Source: Dehalococcoidia bacterium
Lineage (GTDB): Bacteria > Chloroflexota > Dehalococcoidia > Bin125
Assembly: GCA_007571275.1 (NCBI GenBank)
Contig: RKRS01000115.1
Coordinates: forward strand, 1-12,674
Reading direction: 5' to 3'
DNA: 12,674 nucleotides
Shown: in pieces, positions 6,932 through 12,674 of the stretch
Position numbering within the stretch: position 1 is the stretch's first letter
How the letters are laid out: every line of letters begins with the position of its first letter
Notes under the pieces: generated by a model
Told to the model about the DNA's origin: nothing
Databases searched by the model: none
Seen by the model: the letters and a program-made list of their open reading frames with translations, nothing else
Program-made: the position numbers and the translations under genes

Positions 6932-7009
6932 TGACGCAGAAGTATGCGGGAATGACAGAGTAGTGCGCGGAATATGGGTGGAGCGTGAGGGGAATGACGG
7001 AGCAGAGCT

Positions 7010-7777
7010 CTATTGACCTTCAGATCCGTTTCGGTCGCGGAGCGCCGCGAAGAATATCGAGGCAAACAGCGCTCCCAATCCCGGCGCGACCCAATAGATC
7101 CAGTGGTTGTCCCAGAACCAGGCGATCGCGGCCGGGCCGAAGGCGCGGGCGGGATTCATCGACGCGCCCGACACGCCCCCGGCCATCGTCACGGCCGCCG
7201 CGACGTAGAAGCCCACGGCAATCGCGAAGACGGTCGCGTTGCGACCGCGTTCCGCCATCAGCAGGATGGCATAGACCAGGAAGAAGGTGATCACGATCTC
7301 GGTACCGAATGCCTGAATCAACGGGCCGTCGCTGAAGTTCGCGCCCAACCACGATTCACCCTCGCCGGTGTGGTTGCGGAAGAGCCCGTGCATGGTCGAC
7401 GAGGCGATCAGCGCTCCCACCAGTTGCGCGACGACATATGGCGCCAGCTTGCGGCCTGGCAGCTTGCCGCTCAGCCAGAGCCCAAACGACACGGCGGGGT
7501 TGAGATGCGCGCCCGAGATCGCCCAGAAGGCGAAGATCATCACGGCCACGCCGAGTCCGTTGACCAGTCCCACGCCCAGCGCGCCCAGTTGCCCGCCGGA
7601 CCACCAGTTGACGTGCGCCGATCCCGCACAGAACAGTACGAGACCGAAGGTCCCCAGCACTTCGGCCATCAATTGTCGCGCGCTGGCCTGATTGCTCGCC
7701 TGATCGAGGCTCAGTCGTCCCAGCAACGGCTTCAGCGCGCGCGCAAGCGGAGCCAGCGCCTGTTCAATCGGACTCAT
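7010..7777 (-). CDS. Aquaporin-family (MIP) channel
   Basis: The 255-residue protein has six membrane helices (about 35-56, 65-87, 112-133, 156-176, 181-199, 227-247) and the two half-helix signatures SGAHLNPAVS (NPA at 93-95) and SGASMNPARAFGP (NPA at 208-210). It should be a homotetrameric pore in the cytoplasmic membrane. Aligned by eye to E. coli AqpZ, the selectivity-filter positions read Asn73, Val196, Ala205 and Arg211, where AqpZ has Phe, His, Thr and Arg. The loss of His and Phe points to a wider, NIP- or glycerol-facilitator-like pore rather than a strict water channel; that is inference. About 30 residues precede the first helix, more than in AqpZ. GGAGGT sits 7 nt before the ATG at 7777, preferred over a TTG at 7807 with no such site. 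It is divergent from the DUF255 gene and convergent with the HAD gene. Confidence 0.92.
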   Translation of the reverse strand: MSPIEQALAPLARALKPLLGRLSLDQASNQASARQLMAEVLGTFGLVLFCAGSAHVNWWSGGQLGALGVGLVNGLGVAVMIFAFWAISGAHLNPAVSFGLWLSGKLPGRKLAPYVVAQLVGALIASSTMHGLFRNHTGEGESWLGANFSDGPLIQAFGTEIVITFFLVYAILLMAERGRNATVFAIAVGFYVAAAVTMAGGVSGASMNPARAFGPAAIAWFWDNHWIYWVAPGLGALFASIFFAALRDRNGSEGQ

Positions 7778-7869
7778 CGCTGACACCTCCGACTCCGGCG
7801 TCGACAATTCGAGCGAAACGCTAACAGCGCTCTCAGCTGAGGGAGCGCCTGCGCTGTTAAGGTTGTGCT
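7778..7869. promoter_or_regulatory. Divergent control region, aquaporin and DUF255 genes
   Basis: This 92-bp gap separates two divergent start codons. It holds a 9-bp perfect inverted repeat TAACAGCGC (7822-7830) / GCGCTGTTA (7851-7859) and within it a 10-bp palindrome CTCAGCTGAG (7832-7841). The right arm runs into TAAGGT (7858-7863), 6 nt before the DUF255 ATG. That hexamer can be read as a TANNNT -10 of a leaderless mRNA, while its AAGG core (7859-7862, 7 nt from the ATG) can be read as a Shine-Dalgarno. A repressor bound at the dyad, or an mRNA hairpin, could control that gene and perhaps the aquaporin gene too. Confidence 0.5.
7785..7790 (-). promoter_or_regulatory. Ribosome binding site fixing the aquaporin start
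   Basis: GGAGGT on the minus strand lies 7 nt from the ATG at 7777 and rules against the upstream TTG at 7807. Confidence 0.85.
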
Positions 7870-9957
7870 ATGCCAAATCGACTCGCTCGGGAGACCTCTC
7901 CCTATCTACTACAACACGCCAACAACCCTGTGGACTGGTATCCGTGGAGCGAAGAGGCCTGGGCTCGCGCCCGGGCCGAAGACAAACCGGTGCTGGTCAG
8001 CGTCGGCTACGCCGCCTGCCACTGGTGCCATGTGATGGAGCGTGAATCGTTCGAGGACGAACAGATCGCCGCGCTCCAGAATGAGCTGGTCATCAGTATC
8101 AAGGTCGACCGTGAAGAGCGTCCCGACGTAGACGAGATCTACATGGACGCCCAGCAGATGCTGCACGGGCACGGCGGCTGGCCGTTGAACGTCTTCTGCA
8201 CACCCGACGGCCGCCCGTTTTTCGGCGGTACTTATTTCCCTCCGCAACGTCGAACCGGGATGCCCGGCTGGACCGACGTCCTGCAGGGCGTCACGCGCGC
8301 CTTCCGTGAGCAGCGTGACCAGGTCGAGCAACAGGCGACCCAGCTGACCCAGCATCTGAATCTGCGCGTCGAGCTGGCTGGGGAAGAGCTGACCGAGAAC
8401 GCCGCCCAGATCCGTTCACGCGCCGCGACGGCGCTGCTTCAGGCCGCTGATCGCACGCACGGCGGTTTCGGCGGCGCGCCGAAGTTCCCGCAGCCGTTCT
8501 ATCTCCAGCTGCTCGTCCAGCAAGCTCTGGACGAGTCGGCCAGCAACCGCAATGACGCCCGACGCCATCTCGCCCATTCACTGCGACAAATGGCCGAAGG
8601 CGGCATCTACGACCAGCTCGCTGGTGGGTTTCACCGCTACGCCGTCGATCAGATCTGGCTCGTCCCGCACTTCGAAAAGATGCTCTATGACAACGCGCTC
8701 CTGATCCCGCTCTACCTCGACGCCTACCGCATGGCGGCAGCTGTAGACGACGCCTCACTGTTCGCTCGCATCGCGCGTGAGACGGCCGATTACCTCCTGG
8801 CCGATCTGCAGACTCCGCACGGCGCATTCTTTGCCTCTACCGACGCCGACTCCGAAGGCGTCGAGGGCAAGTACTTCGTCTGGACACGTGACGAGCTATT
8901 CGCGCTCCTGCCGAAGGCCGACGCCGAGACCGCCTGTCGACGCTGGGGCGTCGACGTTGGCGGCAACTGGGAGGGCAAGTCGATTCTCACCGCTGTGCAG
9001 GAACCCGCCGAAATCGCGCGCTGGCTTGACCGACCGCTCACTGATATCGAGGCATCGCTGAAACGCAGTCGCCAGTCCCTGCTTGATCATCGGGTGGCCC
9101 GCATCCCGCCGGCCACCGACACCAAGATCATCGCCGCCTGGAACGGAATGGCGATCGACGCCCTGGCCAAGGCTGGAGCCGTACTGGACGAACCTCGATT
9201 CATTGAAGCCGCCGCCCGAGCGGCTCGCGTAATCCTTGACAACATGCGTACGACTGATGGCGACCTGCTACGGATTCACTCGGCCGGTCGCGCATCCGTC
9301 GACGCCTTTGTCGAGGATTACGCCGCCCTCGCCGACGGCATGATCTCGTTGTACGAAGCGACGGGCGATGAAACCTGGTATTCCGAAGCGCGTTCGATGA
9401 TCGACGTGATGATCGAACGCTTCTGGGATCACGAGGGCGGCGGGTTCTTCACTGTCGGACGCGATGGCGAGCGACTGATCGCCCAGCGCAAGCCCACCCA
9501 GGACGGCGCGACGCCGAGTGGCAACGCACTGGCGGCGCGCGCGCTGGCCCGCATGTACGCGCTCACCGCCGACGGTCGCTACGCCGATCTGATCGAGGCA
9601 ATGCGCGCAGCCTTCTCCGCCTACCTGAGCAAAGCGCCAACGATGCTGGGACTGTTCGTCTCGGTCCAGGACTGGCTGACCGAGCATCGCTCGGTCGCGC
9701 TCGTCGGCCCGGCTGAGAACGAAGCGCTGTCACAGATGCGCCGCGACCTGTGGTCTGGTCAGCCGCGACCGATGGTATTGATGCAACGCGATCCGGCGGA
9801 CGGCGACAGCAGCGTGCCACAGTTGGCCGACAAGCCGTCGGTTGAGGGACGCGCGACGGCGTACGTTTGTCAGGCGTTCGCTTGCTCTGCGCCTGTGCAC
9901 AGCGTCGCCGATTTGCGCCAGGTGATTGACGAACCGCTGCCATCTGTCGCATTGTGA
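7870..9957 (+). CDS. DUF255 thioredoxin-domain protein (YyaL/SSP411 family)
   Basis: The 695-residue protein matches a widespread family of about 600-750 residues. The N-terminal thioredoxin-like domain (about 1-160) has the hallmarks SPYLLQHANNPVDWYPW (10-26), the CHWC redox-type motif (50-53), KVDREERPDVD (78-88) and GGWPLNVFCTPDGRPFFGG (102-120). The rest forms an (alpha/alpha)6 toroid resembling glycosidases and sugar epimerases, with GGFGGAPKFPQ (198-208), GGIYDQLAGGFHRY (244-257), VPHFEKMLYDNALL (265-278), DADSEGVEGKYFVW (325-338) and DTKIIAAWNGMA (417-428). No signal peptide is visible, so it should be cytosolic. The family's reaction is not well established; a dithiol-linked role is suggested by the CXXC motif, and the toroid hints at carbohydrate binding. 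It heads a plus-strand run with the VOC gene 36 bp downstream. The start at 7870 is the canonical family N-terminus. Confidence 0.93.
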   Translation: MPNRLARETSPYLLQHANNPVDWYPWSEEAWARARAEDKPVLVSVGYAACHWCHVMERESFEDEQIAALQNELVISIKVDREERPDVDEIYMDAQQMLHGHGGWPLNVFCTPDGRPFFGGTYFPPQRRTGMPGWTDVLQGVTRAFREQRDQVEQQATQLTQHLNLRVELAGEELTENAAQIRSRAATALLQAADRTHGGFGGAPKFPQPFYLQLLVQQALDESASNRNDARRHLAHSLRQMAEGGIYDQLAGGFHRYAVDQIWLVPHFEKMLYDNALLIPLYLDAYRMAAAVDDASLFARIARETADYLLADLQTPHGAFFASTDADSEGVEGKYFVWTRDELFALLPKADAETACRRWGVDVGGNWEGKSILTAVQEPAEIARWLDRPLTDIEASLKRSRQSLLDHRVARIPPATDTKIIAAWNGMAIDALAKAGAVLDEPRFIEAAARAARVILDNMRTTDGDLLRIHSAGRASVDAFVEDYAALADGMISLYEATGDETWYSEARSMIDVMIERFWDHEGGGFFTVGRDGERLIAQRKPTQDGATPSGNALAARALARMYALTADGRYADLIEAMRAAFSAYLSKAPTMLGLFVSVQDWLTEHRSVALVGPAENEALSQMRRDLWSGQPRPMVLMQRDPADGDSSVPQLADKPSVEGRATAYVCQAFACSAPVHSVADLRQVIDEPLPSVAL

Positions 9958-9982
9958 TGGGAGTTGTTGGAACGCAAGCGGC

Positions 9983-9988
9983 AAAGGA
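9983..9988 (+). promoter_or_regulatory. Ribosome binding site fixing the VOC-protein start
   Basis: AAAGGA lies 5 nt before the ATG at 9994. It favours this start over the upstream in-frame TTG at 9964. Confidence 0.75.
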
Positions 9989-9993
9989 CAACG

Positions 9994-10404
9994 ATGCCTC
10001 ATCAAACCGTCATTCCATCGCTGCGCTACGCAGACGCCAATCAGGCCATCCAGTGGTTACACGATGCGCTCGGCATCACCGAGCACTTCGTCGTCCGCGA
10101 TGAAGCGGGACGAGTGGAGCACGCCCAGCTCGAATGGCGTGGATCGCTGGTCATGCTGGGCGAGCTCAGCGGCAATCCGTATGACCTGCCCCACAGGCAC
10201 GGGTCGATCAGCATGACCGCTGAGTCGGCCGAGCAGGTCGACGCAGCCTTCGCGCGCGCCGTTGCGGCCGGCGCCACCGTCGTGCAACCGATTGAGGACA
10301 CGGATTACGGCTCACACGCCTTCACGATCGCCGACTATGAAGGCAATCACTGGCATCTGGGCACGTACGACGCCCTCGCCGACCAGGGGGATGACGACTC
10401 ATGA
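9994..10404 (+). CDS. VOC-superfamily (glyoxalase/bleomycin-resistance fold) protein
   Basis: The 136-residue protein has the paired beta-alpha-beta-beta-beta modules of the vicinal-oxygen-chelate fold. The first module starts TVIPSLRYADANQAIQWLHD (5-24) and the second contains GSISMTAESAEQVDAAFARA (70-89). It ends with the signature YGSHAFTIADYEGNHWHLGTY (105-125), similar to the DPxGNxW end of glyoxalase-like proteins. Possible metal ligands are His43 and Glu116, but I cannot assign a full set. The family includes lyases, dioxygenases, epimerases and antibiotic-binding proteins, so no substrate is assigned. Single-domain members act as dimers. It follows the DUF255 gene by 36 bp and its TGA overlaps the next ATG by 4 bp (ATGA), so it is coupled to the PNPOx-fold gene. 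Confidence 0.85.
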   Translation: MPHQTVIPSLRYADANQAIQWLHDALGITEHFVVRDEAGRVEHAQLEWRGSLVMLGELSGNPYDLPHRHGSISMTAESAEQVDAAFARAVAAGATVVQPIEDTDYGSHAFTIADYEGNHWHLGTYDALADQGDDDS

Positions 10405-10880
10405 GCCTTCAGGTACCTGAACCTGACCGACCGCAAATGCCCGATTCCTTTGGGTTCGGTCTGGAGCAGTATCCGTTCACCCCACTCGACTGGAACGACG
10501 TCGCCCGCAAGGTCAGCGAGGCGCGCAACTACTGGATCGTGACCGCGACGCCCTCCGGCAAGCCACACTCGGTTCCGGTCTGGGGTATCTGGACCGACGA
10601 CGGGTTCTGGTTCCTGACCGATCCGAAAAGCGTCACGGCGCGGAATCTGCAGCGCAATCCGCAGGCCGTGGTCAATCTCGAGTCGGGCGACGACGTGGTC
10701 ATCCTGGAGGGTGAGTTCGAGCTGATCAATCCGACTGCGGAGAGCACCGGCGCTTTCGCCGAGAAGTACGACATGCCCTGGGGCGCGGAACAAATCCCCG
10801 TCTTCCGGCTCAGGCTGCGCAAGGCGCTTGCCTGGACCGAAGCCGACTTCCCGTCCAACGCCTCACGCTGGCGTTTCTAA
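10401..10880 (+). CDS. Pyridoxamine 5'-phosphate oxidase-fold flavoprotein
   Basis: The 159-residue protein has the split-barrel fold of the PNPOx/FMN-binding group. The core runs from about 34 to 112: NYWIVTATPSGKPHSVPVWG (43-62), a beta hairpin TDDGFWFLTD (65-74), SVTARNLQRNPQAVVNLE (77-94) and DDVVILEGEFELI (97-109). It ends ...ATRWRF-like (NASRWRF, 153-159), a tail seen in small actinobacterial and Chloroflexota members. Members bind FMN, F420 or heme and many reduce small molecules; which cofactor is used here is not clear. The NLQRNP segment is the phosphate-binding region in relatives. It is too short and divergent to be the true PdxH enzyme of vitamin B6 synthesis. It overlaps the VOC gene by ATGA and ends the operon, facing the enoyl-CoA hydratase gene across 34 bp. 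Confidence 0.85.
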   Translation: MSLQVPEPDRPQMPDSFGFGLEQYPFTPLDWNDVARKVSEARNYWIVTATPSGKPHSVPVWGIWTDDGFWFLTDPKSVTARNLQRNPQAVVNLESGDDVVILEGEFELINPTAESTGAFAEKYDMPWGAEQIPVFRLRLRKALAWTEADFPSNASRWRF

Positions 10881-10914
10881 CCAAATTTCACGCGGGCAAC
10901 GCCGAAGCGCGTCG

Positions 10915-11688
10915 CTAGCTACCGCGGAACTCCGCCGCGCGACGTTCGTTGAAGGCCGCGACGCCTTCCTTCATGTCGTCGGTGTAGGCGAGCCGCTCGA
11001 AGTACAACTGTTCGATGCGCAGGCCCTCATCGAGCGACGTCTGCATGCCGCGAACCGCAGCCGATTTACACGCCCGCACCGCGAGCGGTCCGTTACGACA
11101 GATTCGCTGCGCCATCTGTCGGGCGGCGTCCATCAGCGCGTCGGCGTCAACGACCTGATGCACCAGTCCAATTTCGTGCGCTCGCTGGGCCGATAGCGGA
11201 TCGCCGGTCAGCATGATCTCCATTGCGCGGCTCTCGCCGAGCAGGCGTGGCAGTCGCTGCGTTCCACCCCAGCCTGGCAGCAGACCGAGTCCGACCTCCG
11301 GTTGTCCCATCTGGGCGCCGCTCACGGCAATCCGAATGTCGCAGGCCAACGCCACTTCCAGACCACCGCCAAAGGCATAGCCATTGATCGCGGCGATCAA
11401 GGGTTTGGAGATGTACATACCGCGCATAATCGACGGCGGCAGCTCGAAGCGTTCCTTGGACGGCTCATCCATCAGCGCCGGGATCATGTCGCGCAGATCG
11501 GCGCCCGCCGAAAAGGCGCGGTCGCCAGCGCCAGTGATGATTGCAACCCAGGCCTCATCGTCGTCGCGGAAGCGGGCGCAGGCCTGGGCGAATGCGACGT
11601 ACTGCTCGCGATCGAACGAGTTCAGCGCCTGCTGGCGATCGAGCACGATGGTTGCAACGCGATCCGACACCTCATATGTCACTGTCAT
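10915..11688 (-). CDS. Enoyl-CoA hydratase (crotonase family)
   Basis: The 257-residue protein has the standard crotonase length and fold. The CoA-binding/oxyanion segments are ITGAGDRAFSAGADL (51-65) and NGYAFGGGLEVALACD (102-117). Both catalytic glutamates of mitochondrial enoyl-CoA hydratase are present: Glu111 (GGGLEVA) and Glu131 (MGQPEVGLGLLPGWGGTQR, 127-145). Hydration of trans-2-enoyl-CoA to 3-hydroxyacyl-CoA is therefore well supported, and isomerase or decarboxylase relatives less likely. It is cytosolic and normally a hexamer (dimer of trimers). GGAGG (11695-11699) lies 6 nt before the ATG at 11688, which decides the start against the longer open frame. It lies 22 bp downstream of the 3-hydroxyacyl-CoA dehydrogenase gene in one operon, so the two give consecutive steps of beta-oxidation or butyrate-type metabolism. 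Confidence 0.93.
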   Translation of the reverse strand: MTVTYEVSDRVATIVLDRQQALNSFDREQYVAFAQACARFRDDDEAWVAIITGAGDRAFSAGADLRDMIPALMDEPSKERFELPPSIMRGMYISKPLIAAINGYAFGGGLEVALACDIRIAVSGAQMGQPEVGLGLLPGWGGTQRLPRLLGESRAMEIMLTGDPLSAQRAHEIGLVHQVVDADALMDAARQMAQRICRNGPLAVRACKSAAVRGMQTSLDEGLRIEQLYFERLAYTDDMKEGVAAFNERRAAEFRGS

Positions 11689-11694
11689 GTTCCG

Positions 11695-11699
11695 CCTCC
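11695..11699 (-). promoter_or_regulatory. Ribosome binding site of the enoyl-CoA hydratase gene
   Basis: GGAGG on the minus strand, 6 nt upstream of the ATG at 11688, fixes that start within a frame open up to 11862. Confidence 0.85.
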
Positions 11700-11710
11700 G
11701 TTCGCGCTCG

Positions 11711-12568
11711 TTAGCTGCCGTGTTCGTAGATACCGCGTCCGGTCTTGCGACCGAGTCGGCCGGCTGAGACCAACCGCCGCAGAATCGTTGGCGGCGACAG
11801 CGTTGGCTCACCGATCTCTCGCTGCATGCTCTCCGCGACGTCGAGCAACACGTCCAGCCCAACCAAATCAGCCGTCGCCAGCGGTCCCATCGAGTGTCCC
11901 AGACCGAGCTGACAGGCGCGGTCGATATCTTCAGCCGTCGCTACCCCTGATTCCCACAAGCGCAGGGCGGACAGGCAGAACGGCACCAACAGCCGATTGA
12001 CGATAAACGCTGGCGTGTCTTTGACTCGCACCGGCGTCTTGCCGGTCGACTCAACAAAGGCCCAGGCGGTATCAACCGCCTCGTCGGATGCAGTCAGGGG
12101 CACGACAACCTCTACCAACGGCAACACCTGGGCGGGATTGAAATAGTGCAACCCAACGACGCGTGAAGGGTCCTGCATCCGCTCGCAAATCTCCTGGATT
12201 GACAACGAGGAGGTATTGGACGCCAGGAACCTCGCGTCGGAGCAGACGTGTTCCAGCCGTTCGAAGATGCCCTGTTTCAGGGCGAGGTTCTCGGATACCG
12301 CTTCGATCACTCCCTGCGCCGAAGCGAGCGCTTCCAGATCGGTCGACGTGTTCAGCGCCGCCAGCGCCGCTTCACCCTGCTCCGCCTCAATCCGCGCTCT
12401 CGAGACCAGCCGCTCGATCCCGCTGCCGATGACCCCGCGTGCGCGTTCGAGCTGACCCTGATCAACGTCGACCAGCGTCACCTCGACACCGGCAAGCAGC
12501 GCAGTCTGGGCGATTCCTGATCCCATCGTGCCGCCGCCCAACACCCCCACCTGACTCAGCTTCGTCAT
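11711..12568 (-). CDS. 3-hydroxyacyl-CoA (3-hydroxybutyryl-CoA) dehydrogenase
   Basis: The 285-residue protein has the usual length of stand-alone 3-hydroxybutyryl-CoA dehydrogenases (about 282-290). The N-terminal Rossmann domain starts QVGVLGGGTMGSGIAQ (6-21), with Asp34 positioned for NAD+ binding. Family motifs follow: VIEAVSENLALK (87-98), FLASNTSSLSI (114-124), and GLHYFNPAQVLPLVEV (139-154) with the His141/Glu153 catalytic pair. The C-terminal dimerisation domain has KDTPAFIVNRLLVPF (183-197, Asn191) and GLGHSMGPLATADLVGLDV (222-240). It oxidises 3-hydroxyacyl-CoA to 3-oxoacyl-CoA. I chose 12568 because MTKLSQVGV is the normal N-terminus; an ATG at 12595 would add nine residues and cannot be excluded, since neither has a clear Shine-Dalgarno. 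It is the first gene of the operon with enoyl-CoA hydratase. Confidence 0.93.
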   Translation of the reverse strand: MTKLSQVGVLGGGTMGSGIAQTALLAGVEVTLVDVDQGQLERARGVIGSGIERLVSRARIEAEQGEAALAALNTSTDLEALASAQGVIEAVSENLALKQGIFERLEHVCSDARFLASNTSSLSIQEICERMQDPSRVVGLHYFNPAQVLPLVEVVVPLTASDEAVDTAWAFVESTGKTPVRVKDTPAFIVNRLLVPFCLSALRLWESGVATAEDIDRACQLGLGHSMGPLATADLVGLDVLLDVAESMQREIGEPTLSPPTILRRLVSAGRLGRKTGRGIYEHGS

Positions 12569-12619
12569 CGCCAACCCCGTTCGACGCGTGCTCATCGCCG
12601 CTAGGCAGCATACAGACGA

Positions 12620-12636
12620 TATCCGAGCGGCGGATA
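12620..12636. promoter_or_regulatory. TATCCG-N5-CGGATA dyad, candidate operator
   Basis: A perfect 6-bp inverted repeat with a 5-nt spacer (agcgg) lies in the gap between the divergent dehydrogenase gene and the gene starting at 12658. A compact dyad in a divergent promoter is typical of a dimeric regulator such as a TetR-family protein. No regulator gene is in the window. Confidence 0.45.
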
Positions 12637-12644
12637 CGCTTCAC

Positions 12645-12651
12645 GGAGGAG
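12645..12651 (+). promoter_or_regulatory. Strong ribosome binding site of the gene at the right edge
   Basis: GGAGGAG lies 6 nt before the ATG at 12658, the clearest evidence that a gene starts there. Confidence 0.75.
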
Positions 12652-12657
12652 ATTGTC

Positions 12658-12674
12658 ATGACACAAACGATGGA
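12658..12674 (+). CDS. Start of an unidentified gene, five codons plus two bases (cut by window edge)
   Basis: An ATG at 12658, preceded by GGAGGAG at ideal spacing, starts a frame reading MTQTM before the window ends. Nothing can be said about the product from five residues. It diverges from the fatty-acyl-CoA operon and shares a short control region with a dyad, so a related lipid or acyl-CoA function is possible but is only a guess from position. Confidence 0.6.

Larger units (their letters stand above)
6817..7002. repeat. MITE/REP-like intergenic element built of GTCATTCC units
   Basis: This stretch fills most of the 225-bp gap between two convergent genes. The left arm has plus-oriented units starting at 6820 (GTCACTCCCGC), 6839 (ATCATTCCTGC) and 6858 (GTCATTCCTGC), exactly 19 bp apart. 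The right arm has inverted units starting at 6925 and 6946 (both GCGGGAATGAC), a degenerate one at 6967, and one at 6988 (AGGGGAATGAC), all 21 bp apart. Another GTCATT lies at 6894-6899 between the arms. The outer ends, 6817-6839 and 6979-7002, are imperfect inverted repeats of each other. Similar ATTCC...GGAAT dyads are widespread in bacterial intergenic DNA (for example neisserial dRS3), but this phased two-arm layout is not one I recognise. No open reading frame for a transposase lies in it, so any movement would need help from elsewhere. Confidence 0.75.

Noticed and set aside
6817..7002. A small CRISPR array
   Set aside because: Units are only about 11 bp conserved, diverged, in opposite orientations, spaced 19-21 bp, and there is no cas gene. 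This is a palindromic repeat element.
6210..7016. Plus-strand open frame of 268 codons crossing the HAD gene and the repeat element
   Set aside because: It is out of frame with the HAD motifs and extends through the repeats only because they lack stops in that frame. It has no family features.
7013..7783. Plus-strand open frame of 256 codons over the aquaporin gene
   Set aside because: It is rich in Arg, Gln, Glu and His with no recognisable motif, and mirrors the aquaporin codons almost end to end. It is an antisense shadow.
10857..10875. AACGCC-TCACGCT-GGCGTT hairpin near the PNPOx stop as a terminator
   Set aside because: The 6-bp stem lies within the last codons and is followed by TTCTAACC rather than a T-run. 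It is too weak to call.
10401..10880. Assigning pdxH (pyridoxine 5'-phosphate oxidase)
   Set aside because: The protein has the fold but is short and lacks the PdxH C-terminal substrate-binding region that I would expect; it fits the broad FMN/F420 group better.

Overview
This is a GC-rich bacterial chromosomal window (roughly 60% G+C or more by eye) that is densely coded and carries short operons on both strands. An Eis-type acetyltransferase, a compact PNPOx-fold protein ending in RWRF and a DUF255 protein together fit a Chloroflexota- or Actinomycetota-like organism. That placement is low-confidence inference. I saw no rRNA, tRNA, CRISPR array, transposase or phage gene.

Left part (1-3788). 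On the minus strand an OmpR-type response regulator (1670-2383), a membrane sensor histidine kinase (164-1636) and the first 48 codons of a probable lipoprotein (1-144, cut by the window edge) form an apparent operon. Diverging from it is an Eis-like GNAT acetyltransferase (2532-3788).

Central part (3792-7009). A DapA/N-acetylneuraminate-lyase-family aldolase (minus, 3792-4733) lacks residues that define true dihydrodipicolinate synthase. It diverges from a two-gene plus-strand operon of a GT4 glycosyltransferase (4818-6152) and a HAD hydrolase (6152-6784) whose stop and start codons overlap. The 225 bp between the HAD gene and the convergent aquaporin gene hold the most unusual structure here: an approximately 186-bp MITE/REP-like element (6817-7002). 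It has imperfect inverted ends, two perfect hairpins, and GTCATTCC-type units spaced 19 bp apart in one arm and 21 bp apart in the other.

Right part (7010-12674). An aquaporin-family channel with a non-classical predicted selectivity filter (minus, 7010-7777) diverges from a plus-strand run of a DUF255 thioredoxin-domain protein (7870-9957), a VOC/glyoxalase-fold protein (9994-10404) and a PNPOx-fold flavoprotein (10401-10880). The divergent control region contains a nested dyad that reaches the DUF255 start. Beyond it, a minus-strand operon encodes 3-hydroxyacyl-CoA dehydrogenase (11711-12568) and enoyl-CoA hydratase (10915-11688), consecutive beta-oxidation-type enzymes. A further plus-strand gene begins at 12658 and leaves the window. 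A TATCCG-N5-CGGATA dyad lies between them.

Most of the gene content is recognisable housekeeping or metabolism. The intergenic repeat element is the best candidate for something undescribed. Secondary items are two candidate leaderless starts, the odd aquaporin filter, the vicinal-cysteine sensor kinase, and the Eis-like enzyme with its conserved C-terminal Phe.
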